Assembly: GCA_943331005.2 (NCBI GenBank)
Contig: CALQJX020000007.1
Coordinates: 62,001-126,000, forward strand
From: Bordetella parapertussis
GTDB lineage: Bacteria > Bacteroidota > Bacteroidia > Chitinophagales > Chitinophagaceae
Length of the DNA: 64,000 bases
Reading direction: 5' to 3'
Numbering within the stretch: the first letter of the stretch is position 1; each line of letters begins with the position of its first letter. The position numbers were made by a program, and so were the translations under genes. Shown here piece by piece: positions 36,601-44,575 of the stretch. The notes under the pieces were generated by a model. That model made no database searches. It was not told the origin of the DNA and saw nothing but the letters and a program-made list of their open reading frames with translations.

Positions 36601-36764
36601 GCAACTGCATGATGGCCCTGCACAGATTGCTCTGTAGATAATGCCGGTAGCTTATTTACCGGTGTGGCAGAGATATGTACCTGCCCGTAGCTTATTACCG
36701 GCAGTATAACCGCAGCTATGCAGGTTATGGTGTGTAGTGGCTTTCTGGTTCGATTCAAATTCAT
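33681..36764 (-). CDS. Large periplasmic TPR protein
   Basis: A 1027-residue protein with a signal peptide (about 1-27, ending ISYG) and then tetratricopeptide repeats nearly throughout (about 90-1010), for example YYEEAGLHNLDNDEIADQKF, KAKPLFLAIKSL, AHYYLGESYYKLRKSGEAL. TPRs in this pattern form superhelical scaffolds for protein binding. There is no lipobox. It lies between a TonB receptor (9-base gap) and an outer-membrane barrel (6-base gap), indicating tight co-expression and likely a periplasmic adaptor role. The C-terminus is highly charged. Confidence 0.88.
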   Translation of the reverse strand: MNLNRTRKPLHTITCIAAVILPVISYGQVHISATPVNKLPALSTEQSVQGHHAVASQTATQYDNAQAQRVALNNPADAERIRFNKAIAGLKTNALHASDYARKVMDETADPAYNQRIGFSLAHYYFRQDKFAAAIKYYEEAGLHNLDNDEIADQKFELAYCYFNNRQLDKAKPLFLAIKSLKENKYYMAGNYYYGLLCYNESKYDEALQSFDIVKDEPEYKSVVPYYIAEIYYFKGNRDKALSLADTLIHKKEKSFYDKELHLLAAQCLFEVQKYAAAKPYFDHYYEHADKIRKEDLYEIAYCNYKLDEWKKSIEKFRMLSDTRDSLGQTSMYLLGDCYLKTGDRLSARNAFGMCADMNFNKSLQEASMILYGRLSYETGNADEALRQLKLLLATYPATTYKDEAQTLLSGLMMKTSKYEDALDHLQEVKTKDNNYWNIYQKATYGYGVQLYRKGEIRKADDYFAMSLKNPLNSEYERAAYFWRAEACYHLQRYNDAINYAQNFISRIGDITTIEKLSPQSTIQHAYLTMGYSALETGNYVAAQDYFSQAQLAKSGDKHSGSVALLLEADAVFLQKNFSKAISLYERIIAMGGTEVDYAKYQKAILLGLLNKNTEKIALLQSLTKVKPASLYAGNAQYEMALTYLEMEQYKDALSALKVITESDKYKGIAPKALLKVAFIYQQQNDNNKAIDAYRQVVLNYQGADERIPALDALKSLYIQTNQPQQYTALLKEGNLPTDDNSNLDSTYYAAAEAQFSSEKWEDSRIGFTNYLNHYPNGVFAVKAHYYLGESYYKLRKSGEALTEFNSVLATPWNDFSESSARRAAAIALDMKLYEQSYVYYTTLRTNSTDEYGIESIYRGLMKSGYNLGKYEEASLYSDSLLAMSSVSADAANEAKFYKARAMQVADKDKEAMEAYRMLSGNKNGEIAAESRYRIAEILVKQDRLKEAEDAANETVKLSAGYESWVGKAYILLADILMKEKDYFNAKALLQSIVKNTKVQDLKQEASKKLDEVKKAEKSQSKLSEEK

Positions 36765-36773
36765 TCCTTTCCT

Positions 36774-39116
36774 TTAAAAACTCCAGGTTAAATTCAGGCT
36801 TGGGAAAAATGGCAACTGGTACTCTCTTAAATTGGTAATACGATCAACATAGAAAATGTTCTTCCTGTTATACACGTTGGTTATTGCAAAAGTGGCTTCA
36901 AGTTTAGAACGCTCATTCAACGTAAATTTCCTCTTCACAGATACGTCCAGACGGTGGAAATAAGAAAGTCGACCTCCGTTAATGATATCTGAGAACAATG
37001 TACCGATAGTGCCACCCGATGTTAATGGGTTCGAAACCAATCCGCCGGATGTAAGATTCACATTCTCATAGAAACCCTGTGTCTGTGTGAATGGGAATGG
37101 TGCACGCAGGTTGAAACGGGTAGAAAGATCCCATTCTTTTTTCTTACCCGCTGCATAAGATGCAACTATGTTCGAGTTGAAACGGGTATCGAATGGTGTA
37201 GGATAGGTTTGTTTCTGTCCTTTTGCATCAATACCGGTATAAGTTACTTTCTGATAGCCCATGGCTACCCACAGATATACCCTGTCATGACTGTATTTAC
37301 CCGAAAGATCCACGCCACTTGCCAGTCCTTTTGATGCGGCAAAGTCAGGGTCATTGGCTACTAACGGGTTTTTATTCCTGTTCAGCTCATTTACCTGTGG
37401 GAAGTATTTTACCCATGGTTCCACATTCAGTTCCACACGCTGTATGTCTACTTCTACACCACCTACCAGATGGTAAGATTTCTGTAGCGTAGATTTAACC
37501 TGATTGCCATTAGCATCTGTGATCTGCTGGTCAGGGCTCATCAGGAAACCGGTAAACAGGTTCACAATGTCAATATCAGATTTTGTACTCATTATATTCT
37601 GCGAGTAAATTCCTGCTGCTCCCTTCATACGAACGCTCTCAGAAATATTGTACTTGATACCTACACGTGGTTCCGGAGAGAACTTACTGATCTCAGAATA
37701 GTATTGTGCACGTAAACTAGGTTCAAAGATCACCTTGCTGCCAAAGTTGTGCCTGTACAAAAAGTAAAGAGATGCAATGGTGCTCTGACGGTCTTGTGTG
37801 GTGGAGATGCCGGGACCGCTTTTGTAACTAAGAGATGTATTGATACCATTTACTTCTACACCGTATTTCAGCTGGCTGTAATCTTTTAGGAAGTAAGTAA
37901 AGTTGATCGCTGCTTCAAAGCCGCCTATCTTACTGGTACTTGGTGTAGTATCTGTATTGTTAGTTGCTACCCTGTCCAGAGAAATGTCGTAGTTGGAGTA
38001 GGCAAACTTACCATCTATAAGTGCAGAAGTATTTGATGGAGATACAATAAAGGTTGCTCCGCCGCCCTTGGTGTTCCATTTGTAAGTAGCCGTTTTTGCA
38101 CCGGTAGTATCGTTCATCAGGTTTGCCCTGTCATCAAAGTTGAAACCGAATACATTCAGTTTAGAACCATTGTCGCCATTTATGGTCACTTTACCATAAA
38201 GGTCACGGAACTGGAATGGAAGACCGTTTTTGAACTGGTCACTAAGGTTTGAATAAAGTGATTTTGAAGTTTCATCCAGGTAGCTCTGTTTGGCAGTAAG
38301 AAGGAATGTAACTCCCGAACCATTGTCTTTTTTCGATTTCACCAATGGTCCTTCCAGCATTACCCTACCCATGATAGGAGATGCAGATACAAGACCCGAA
38401 AGTTTGTTCCTGTTACCGTCTCTTGTATGCACATCTACGATCGCAGCTGTGCGGTTGCCATACTGTGCGCTGAAGCCCGCAGTATACACATCCACGTTAC
38501 GGATAGCTTCGGTTTCAAAAACCGAGAACAAACCTATTGAGTGGAAAGGGTTATATATGGTCACACCATCCAGATAGATACCTACCTGTGCAGGAGAACC
38601 ACCGCGTATATACAACTGGCCACCCTGGTCACCGGTAAAGATCACACCGGGTATTACCTGCAGGTATTGCGCTACGTCTGGCTCACCACCTGCGCTTGGT
38701 AGCATTTTCAGCTGGCGTGGCGTTACAGTGGTTACACCTGTGTTGATATGGGTGATCTTTTCTGTTTTCCTGCCCGAAACCTCTACTCCTTTCAGTTCCA
38801 CTTCTTGGCGGTTCAGCATTATTTTCTTCGTTATTATAGCGTCAGACAACAGATTCACATCTGTAATGCTGCTGTCATAACCCACCGTAGTAATAAGCAA
38901 CCTGTAGCTGCCCGGCACCAGACTGATAGAGAAATAACCATTTACGTCGGTCTGCACACCTGTTTTGGCATTTACAACAGATACGTTGGTATAGATCATT
39001 GGCTCTCCGGTCTTTTTATCGTACACGAAGCCTTTTATGGTGCCATTTGTTTGCGCACCTGCAAGAAAGGGTAACAGAAATAGAAAAGCAGCCAGAAGGC
39101 CAATGCTTTTTTGCAT
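36774..39116 (-). CDS. TonB-dependent receptor with carboxypeptidase-regulatory-like domain
   Basis: A 780-residue outer-membrane receptor. After the signal peptide (about 1-21) comes a CarboxypepD_reg-like domain (about 24-105; GTIKGFVYDKKTGEPM, TDVNGYFSISLVPG), a plug domain (about 120-225; GEPDVAQYLQVIPGV, LYIRGGSPAQVGIYLDG), and a 22-strand-type barrel ending in an aromatic residue (LNLTWSF). No SusD partner is adjacent, so it is not a classical starch-utilisation pair. It leads the envelope operon and is preceded by a consensus promoter. The substrate is unknown; its link to a TPR protein and a SPOR protein suggests an envelope-building rather than nutrient role. Confidence 0.9.
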   Translation of the reverse strand: MQKSIGLLAAFLFLLPFLAGAQTNGTIKGFVYDKKTGEPMIYTNVSVVNAKTGVQTDVNGYFSISLVPGSYRLLITTVGYDSSITDVNLLSDAIITKKIMLNRQEVELKGVEVSGRKTEKITHINTGVTTVTPRQLKMLPSAGGEPDVAQYLQVIPGVIFTGDQGGQLYIRGGSPAQVGIYLDGVTIYNPFHSIGLFSVFETEAIRNVDVYTAGFSAQYGNRTAAIVDVHTRDGNRNKLSGLVSASPIMGRVMLEGPLVKSKKDNGSGVTFLLTAKQSYLDETSKSLYSNLSDQFKNGLPFQFRDLYGKVTINGDNGSKLNVFGFNFDDRANLMNDTTGAKTATYKWNTKGGGATFIVSPSNTSALIDGKFAYSNYDISLDRVATNNTDTTPSTSKIGGFEAAINFTYFLKDYSQLKYGVEVNGINTSLSYKSGPGISTTQDRQSTIASLYFLYRHNFGSKVIFEPSLRAQYYSEISKFSPEPRVGIKYNISESVRMKGAAGIYSQNIMSTKSDIDIVNLFTGFLMSPDQQITDANGNQVKSTLQKSYHLVGGVEVDIQRVELNVEPWVKYFPQVNELNRNKNPLVANDPDFAASKGLASGVDLSGKYSHDRVYLWVAMGYQKVTYTGIDAKGQKQTYPTPFDTRFNSNIVASYAAGKKKEWDLSTRFNLRAPFPFTQTQGFYENVNLTSGGLVSNPLTSGGTIGTLFSDIINGGRLSYFHRLDVSVKRKFTLNERSKLEATFAITNVYNRKNIFYVDRITNLREYQLPFFPSLNLTWSF

Positions 39117-39184
39117 AAATAGTGTTTTAAAATAGATAAAAATAGTGCTGCATACACCACTTTACAGTAGTACCGCAATATCCA

Positions 39185-39215
39185 CAAAGATAGTAATAAC
39201 CATATGGCTAACAAA
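39185..39215 (-). promoter_or_regulatory. Promoter of the envelope operon (TTTG-N19-TATCTTTG)
   Basis: On the minus strand TTTG (39212-39215), exactly 19 bases, TATCTTTG (39185-39192). Predicted leader to the TonB-receptor ATG is about 62 bases. Confidence 0.8.
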
Positions 39216-39343
39216 TGCTATTATTTTGTGAAAATTTCGGCCCTGTTATCATTTTTAACAACTTACATAATGGTCATTTTATAACACTTGCGTCCTATTC
39301 AATACTACCTGTCTGTCAGCCTATTTCTCTATACTATCTGACC

Positions 39344-41959
39344 CTACGCTGCCTCATCTTCAGGCATTACAAAGAATGATGCACACCTTACCGGGTTCAT
39401 AAATCCGGTTATCCTGGTTCCTGCTTTAAGCTGCTTTCTTGCTGCCTGCAGGAACGGTATCAGAAATTGATTTACTTTTTCTTCTTCTCCGGCATTCAGC
39501 ATCTGATTGGCATACTTCTTTTTCAGGTATATGTTCATGAAAGACAGCATATTAGTGCCCATCATCGGATCTATTACATCACGTGCATATTGCATCGGGG
39601 TCATAGAGCCGCGCACTATGCCGCACATATGCAGATAGTAGGTTGCTGCTCTGAATGCCCAATAGGGTTTGCTACCTCCCGGTGCTGCTTTTCTATACCG
39701 CAGCAGGAAGTATTGCAGTACCAACCATGGCAATAGCATCAGTATCAGTAAAATGCTACCTGTTATTCCTGCTGCAGTAAGCAGTATCTTTTGCACAGGT
39801 ACTTCCTGTTCTTTTTCGGTTACCGGTTGCTTTTCCTTGGTAGTGGCAAGGTCTGTCCTTTTCAGGTACACTTCGTCGGTAGGTATAGCCTCCGGAAACT
39901 TCTTAATTATTGAAGCCGCACTTTCACCATCACTAGCCTCCAGCTTTTTCATTACTTCAGAGTAAGAAACTGCCGTACCTATATCACCTTTTTGCACCTT
40001 TGCCAGCGGAATAGCAATACTATCCTTATACACTACGGCCACTTTCATGTCCATGGTCAGCTCGGTAGGTTGGGAGGGTTTGTAGTCCTTGTCATGAAAC
40101 ACGAATTGTTTCACTGCCATCTTCATCGCTTTTTTCAGGGTATCCACATCTACTATTACCCCTTCTGCTGCCAGCCATGCCTTGGGTGGCTGCATAGGTG
40201 GGGTGCCATCTGGCTGAGGGGTAGACCGGTTTTCACTGTCATTGCCTACAGTAGTGTCAAAATCCAGCCAGCCATATCCCGGAAAATAAACCTGAACCCA
40301 GGCATGTGCCTGATTAGCATAATACCAGTACCAGCCCTTGTTTTTATCGCTACGCTCTTCCGTCAGGAACCCTACTGCAATTCTCGATGGTATCCCCAGC
40401 GATCGTAGCATGAACAGGGTAGCACCGGCAAAGTAGGCGCAGTATCCCTTATGATTGTCATTCAGGAAGTACATCAGTTTCGATGCATTGGGCAGGTCGG
40501 GTATACCCGGATTGTCGGTATACTCATACAATCGTTTGCCGTTCTCATCTTTCGAAAGGAAGTAATTTCTTATAGCTAGTACTTTATCTACAGGTGTGTG
40601 TGCGGTATCAGTTATCCTATGTGCCAATTCACTTATCGATCCGAATTTCTGATTGCCTGGCATATAGGTGTAGTATTTCATGAACTTGGCATCCATGTTT
40701 TTATAGTCTTCTACCTTTCGCAATACTTCAAATCGCATCTCCTGAAACTTCTTTACTTCAGGATTCTGCACATTGTATACAAAGTAGGCACTGTTCAGCG
40801 CAGATACATAGCTTTTTGCCCTATATGCCGACCTGAACTGATCCCTGAAATCTTTTTCTATGGTTATAGGTTGCACAAAATACCCCACATTGGGTGCCAG
40901 ATAGGTGCTTGCCGCCAGGGTACGGCAATAGATCTCTACCTCTACCGTCTGCCTCAGCTTTTCTCCCATACTGTTTTTGATAACAGATGAGTCTGCCTTG
41001 GTATTGAACAGGGGTATTTTAGACGGGTCCGGCTCAAACAGATCATTGAAAGGAATAGTGGAATCTCGTTCAAACGTTTCTGTGCTGGTATCGAATTTGG
41101 TAAAGTAGAATGCCGTCAGATAGAGCGGGTTCGGTACATCGGTATTAGGAAAAAAGTTATCTATATGTGCGCAAAACAGCAATTCATTGCTCCTGCCCAG
41201 TGCGCCACTCAGTCTAGAATAGTCTTTAAGATCAAAGGAGTTATCCTTGTTCTTCTTCAGCATACTGTTCTGACCTTCCTTGCCCTTGCCGCCATAATTA
41301 GCTACAGTTTCCTGTATCTCACCTCTGCGCCAGTAGATGATACCACCCAGAAAACCAGTAGAGATGATCAGAAATAATGCCAGTCTGCGGGTAAGGAACC
41401 ACCAGAATCTGGCCGACTTGTCTTTATAATTATAGATCTGCTCCGTAGTAAATACTATATAAATGCTATATACCAGTGCCGGTGCAAAAGAAAGCAGTAA
41501 TCCGCGCGCAGTTTCTATATCCCCACGGGCTATTACCAGCACGCAACCACACAGGGTAGCAGCAGCTACCAGCACAGACCAGTAGCGCATTCTTAGAAAA
41601 CCCCAGCCCATCAGCCAGCCGGTACCAAACAAAATAGCCGCAACCTGAAACTGTCTTGCTATAAAGAATGCATCAAACTCGCCGCTTTCATACTTGTCTA
41701 GTCCCAGGTATAGCATATACATGCCTGCTATAAGTAGCGCAAACGTGGGCAGGAAACGAAAACGGAAAGAATAGAATAGTGCCGAAAGCGACATGCCTGC
41801 GCCAAACAATAAAGTTTGCCTCAGGGCGTCGTTGCGCAATATGGAATAATACTCGTTTACCTGCTGCAGCAAAAAGTAGCCTACTATGGCAGTTGGTAGC
41901 ACCAGGAATAGGAGCTTGGCCAGAAATTCATTTACCGGGGCCGCGCGTTGTATCCTCAT
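39344..41959 (-). CDS. Membrane-bound transglutaminase-like protein
   Basis: An 871-residue membrane protein with about six or seven transmembrane helices in the first ~215 residues (hydrophobic runs such as LLFLVLPTAIVGYFLL), a large extracytoplasmic region, a transglutaminase-like core near residues 440-580, and one more helix near 715-735. The catalytic triad is visible: Cys in KGYCAYFAGATLFMLRSLG, His in NQAHAWVQVYFPG, Asp in GWLDFDTT. It resembles TgpA-type proteins found in many bacteria. It may process or crosslink envelope proteins. A gap of 227 bases with a promoter separates it from the TonB-receptor operon. Confidence 0.87.
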   Translation of the reverse strand: MRIQRAAPVNEFLAKLLFLVLPTAIVGYFLLQQVNEYYSILRNDALRQTLLFGAGMSLSALFYSFRFRFLPTFALLIAGMYMLYLGLDKYESGEFDAFFIARQFQVAAILFGTGWLMGWGFLRMRYWSVLVAAATLCGCVLVIARGDIETARGLLLSFAPALVYSIYIVFTTEQIYNYKDKSARFWWFLTRRLALFLIISTGFLGGIIYWRRGEIQETVANYGGKGKEGQNSMLKKNKDNSFDLKDYSRLSGALGRSNELLFCAHIDNFFPNTDVPNPLYLTAFYFTKFDTSTETFERDSTIPFNDLFEPDPSKIPLFNTKADSSVIKNSMGEKLRQTVEVEIYCRTLAASTYLAPNVGYFVQPITIEKDFRDQFRSAYRAKSYVSALNSAYFVYNVQNPEVKKFQEMRFEVLRKVEDYKNMDAKFMKYYTYMPGNQKFGSISELAHRITDTAHTPVDKVLAIRNYFLSKDENGKRLYEYTDNPGIPDLPNASKLMYFLNDNHKGYCAYFAGATLFMLRSLGIPSRIAVGFLTEERSDKNKGWYWYYANQAHAWVQVYFPGYGWLDFDTTVGNDSENRSTPQPDGTPPMQPPKAWLAAEGVIVDVDTLKKAMKMAVKQFVFHDKDYKPSQPTELTMDMKVAVVYKDSIAIPLAKVQKGDIGTAVSYSEVMKKLEASDGESAASIIKKFPEAIPTDEVYLKRTDLATTKEKQPVTEKEQEVPVQKILLTAAGITGSILLILMLLPWLVLQYFLLRYRKAAPGGSKPYWAFRAATYYLHMCGIVRGSMTPMQYARDVIDPMMGTNMLSFMNIYLKKKYANQMLNAGEEEKVNQFLIPFLQAARKQLKAGTRITGFMNPVRCASFFVMPEDEAA

Positions 41960-42129
41960 AATTCAATTTCTGACATAAATGTAGGGTAAAAAACGGGAGC
42001 ACATTTGTTAAAAAATGCACTACTCAATACAACCATTTTCACCACTTTGTTTTGCGAATATTCAGCAACTTTTTTGCATCAATAATACTTGCAAAACCAT
42101 TTGTAGCTATACTTACCGCAGAAAATTTT

Positions 42130-42137
42130 TATTTTTG
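42130..42137 (+). promoter_or_regulatory. -7 box abutting the DUF983 gene start
   Basis: TATTTTTG fits TAnnTTTG but ends only four bases before the ATG at 42142, so transcription would begin at or near the start codon (leaderless). No good -33 TTTG is seen. Confidence 0.4.
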
Positions 42138-42141
42138 CATC

Positions 42142-42552
42142 ATGGAAAAAGATTCCAGTAAACCGGGATTGTTACCGGCCTTGTTCACAATGAAGTGTCC
42201 TAGTTGCAGAAAAATCCACGTTTTTGTCAACAAAAGTATGTTCCCGCTCAGTCAGCTGGTAATACTTAAAGATGAATGTGAGGTATGTGGACAGAAAATG
42301 AAATCTGAACGAAACAATGGTGGCGGTATCAATTACGCCCTTACCATGGTTCTGTTTTTCCTTAACCTTTGTTGGTACTGGCCCATTTTCGGACTTTCTT
42401 ACAAAGATGATAGTGTCTGGTATTATCTGCTCACCAGTACTACTGTTGTGTTGTTGGCACAGCCATACCTAATGAGGCTCTCCCGAATGATATATCTATA
42501 TCTCTACGTGAGCTTCGGCGATTCAAGAAGGGTATACGATCAGGATATCTAG
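42142..42552 (+). CDS. DUF983-family small membrane protein
   Basis: A 136-residue protein. The ATG at 42142 is chosen because the preceding open stretch has no family resemblance and a promoter-like box lies in it. Two CxxC pairs (CPSC at residues 20-23, CEVC near 48-51) make a zinc-ribbon-like N-terminus. Two transmembrane helices follow (about 66-85 and 90-115). This layout matches DUF983. Function unknown. It is convergent with the formyltransferase-like gene, stops nine bases apart. Confidence 0.82.
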   Translation: MEKDSSKPGLLPALFTMKCPSCRKIHVFVNKSMFPLSQLVILKDECEVCGQKMKSERNNGGGINYALTMVLFFLNLCWYWPIFGLSYKDDSVWYYLLTSTTVVLLAQPYLMRLSRMIYLYLYVSFGDSRRVYDQDI

Positions 42553-42561
42553 CAATAGGAT

Positions 42562-43308
42562 TTATTCCTTTTCTCTTTTGAAGTAGACCTTTTCTCCGTT
42601 CAGCAGAAAATAGGGAGGCTCAAAACCGGGCATAGCTGTGGCGCGGATGTGACGCTCTATTTTTTCTTTGTCCCAGTTCAGATCTATCACTTTCAGTGCA
42701 GCCATTTCTTTGCGCATGTGCAGACTCGTTCCATACTTGTGCACCAGCGACTCCTGAGCAACCAATTGGTACTTTCCGGTTATTACATGGCTCAGTGTCT
42801 GCTTAAAGAGTTTCAATGAGGAATCATAGGTTGCCAGATACAGGTCGTTTACCCAGCAGTTTTCCGGAATAGGAAAACGTTTCTGAAACAGAATATCCCC
42901 ATGGTCTATGCGGGTATCTATGCGGTGCAGGGTAGTGCCAAACTCTTTTTTATCTTCAATAATAGCAAACGAAAACTGATTACTGCCTCTGTATTCGGGT
43001 AGTGGTGCCATATGCAGATTCAGAGCTATCTGGCTGGCCTTGTCTATATGATGTTGTTTCAGTATCTCATGATACTGTACCGAATAGATGATATCGCACT
43101 CTGGTAGCTCATCTAGTTTGCTAAAGACGGTTATATTATTTGCTTTTGCCAGTGCGGTCAGGTCGTGTTCACCGCCAAATTCACTACGTGCCTGTGTCAT
43201 AATGCCCACTATTTCTACATTCAGTTCTGTAGCTTTTGCTGCCAGGTAAGAAAGACATTCATAGCCAATGGGCTTGGAGCCAAGAAAAATCAGCTTCTTT
43301 GTGTGCAT
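42562..43308 (-). CDS. Formyltransferase-like protein
   Basis: A 248-residue protein with the N-terminal formyltransferase fold. The family active-site motifs are present: NLHMAPLPEYRGSN (Asn and His of the N-x-H motif) and DTRIDHGDILFQ (catalytic Asp). Relatives include methionyl-tRNA formyltransferase and sugar formyltransferases such as ArnA and those that make N-formylated surface sugars. Its short length without the C-terminal Fmt domain argues for a sugar or small-molecule formyltransferase. It is divergent from a GT4 glycosyltransferase, supporting a polysaccharide role. The ATG at 43308 is used; a TTG would add two residues. Confidence 0.8.
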   Translation of the reverse strand: MHTKKLIFLGSKPIGYECLSYLAAKATELNVEIVGIMTQARSEFGGEHDLTALAKANNITVFSKLDELPECDIIYSVQYHEILKQHHIDKASQIALNLHMAPLPEYRGSNQFSFAIIEDKKEFGTTLHRIDTRIDHGDILFQKRFPIPENCWVNDLYLATYDSSLKLFKQTLSHVITGKYQLVAQESLVHKYGTSLHMRKEMAALKVIDLNWDKEKIERHIRATAMPGFEPPYFLLNGEKVYFKREKE

Positions 43309-43352
43309 ACGCAAAAATAAGTTTAAAAAGTTATTCTAATTTAGCAGTTCGT

Positions 43353-44567
43353 ATGAATGGTCGCAAAATACTGATAGTTACCAATAGGGTACCATATCCT
43401 TTGAAAGATGGTGGTAACCTTGCCATGTTCTCCATTATCGATGGGTATCATCGTTCGGGCTGGCAGGTGCATCTGTTGACCATGAATACCAGCAGGCATT
43501 TTGTTGATCCCAAAAAGGTTAATGAGGTATTTGGCCATCTGCATGGCCTCACAATTGTAGAAATTGATAATAAACTGAACTGGAAAGCCCTTTTAAAGAA
43601 TTTCCTCTTCAGCAAAGAACCGGAACACGCTCGCAGATTCTATAGCGATGATTTCCGCGAAAAACTAAAAGAAGTTCTTGTTTCCTTTACCCCCGATGCT
43701 ATTCAGATAGAAAGTGTTTTCCTCTCTACCTATATGTCGGCTATTCGTAAGTACTCTGAAGCAGTTACTATATTGCGTATGCACAATATAGAGTACCAGA
43801 TTTGGCAGGGACTCGCAAAGAAAACTAAGAATAAACTCAAGGCCTTCTACCTCGATAACCTTTCCATCAGGGTCCGTAACTTCGAGCGCGATGCCTGGAA
43901 ACAATACGATCTCATCCTTGCCATTACAGAAAAAGATGCACATCTGGTTCGCCGTTTAGAAGAGGTGGCAGGTCTGGTTGTTGCGCCATTTAGCATAGAT
44001 ACTACTCGCTTTGCTCCGGTCAGGCAAACAGGCGAATGGGTGGGCTACCACATTGGTGCCATGGACTGGCGCGCCAATCAGGAGGGTATCAGGTGGTTTT
44101 TGGAAAAAACATGGCCCTTGGTTCGCAAGGCAGTGCCGGGTTTTAAATTCTTTTTTGCCGGTCGTAATATGGGCAAAGAATTTATGAATATGGAGATAAC
44201 CGGCGTCCAATGCATGGGCGAAGTGCCTGATGCCGATGCTTTTATTGCAGATAAAAAGATCCTCATCGTGCCGCTTTGGTCGGGTGGGGGCATCAGGGTC
44301 AAAATACTAGAGGCCATGGCAGCTGGTAAGGTGGTCATTGCTACCTCTAAAGCTATAAAGGGTATTGAAGCTCGTCCGCAGGAACATTACCTGCGTGTAC
44401 ATACCCCGGCCGAATTTGCAAAGGCCATCAAATGGTGTCTGGAGCATAAAGATGCTGCAGAGAAAATGGCAGAAAATGCTCGGGCGCTGGTCATAGAGAA
44501 ATATGAGCAGACCAGAACCATGAAGCTCATCACTGATGAGGTGGAGTTCCTCATCAGCAAAAAGTAG
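43353..44567 (+). CDS. GT4-type glycosyltransferase
   Basis: A 404-residue GT-B enzyme without membrane helices. The ATG at 43353 gives MNGRKILIVTNRVPYPLKDGG, a typical start; an earlier in-frame start would add 39 unrelated residues. The C-terminal donor-binding part contains GGGIRVKILEAMAAGKVVIAT, the conserved E-x7-E region of retaining family 4 enzymes, near residues 308-330. Likely nucleotide-sugar-dependent sugar transfer to a surface polysaccharide. It lies divergent from the formyltransferase-like gene with a 44-base gap, so the two may be co-regulated. Confidence 0.87.
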   Translation: MNGRKILIVTNRVPYPLKDGGNLAMFSIIDGYHRSGWQVHLLTMNTSRHFVDPKKVNEVFGHLHGLTIVEIDNKLNWKALLKNFLFSKEPEHARRFYSDDFREKLKEVLVSFTPDAIQIESVFLSTYMSAIRKYSEAVTILRMHNIEYQIWQGLAKKTKNKLKAFYLDNLSIRVRNFERDAWKQYDLILAITEKDAHLVRRLEEVAGLVVAPFSIDTTRFAPVRQTGEWVGYHIGAMDWRANQEGIRWFLEKTWPLVRKAVPGFKFFFAGRNMGKEFMNMEITGVQCMGEVPDADAFIADKKILIVPLWSGGGIRVKILEAMAAGKVVIATSKAIKGIEARPQEHYLRVHTPAEFAKAIKWCLEHKDAAEKMAENARALVIEKYEQTRTMKLITDEVEFLISKK

Positions 44568-44575
44568 CTTCTTGG

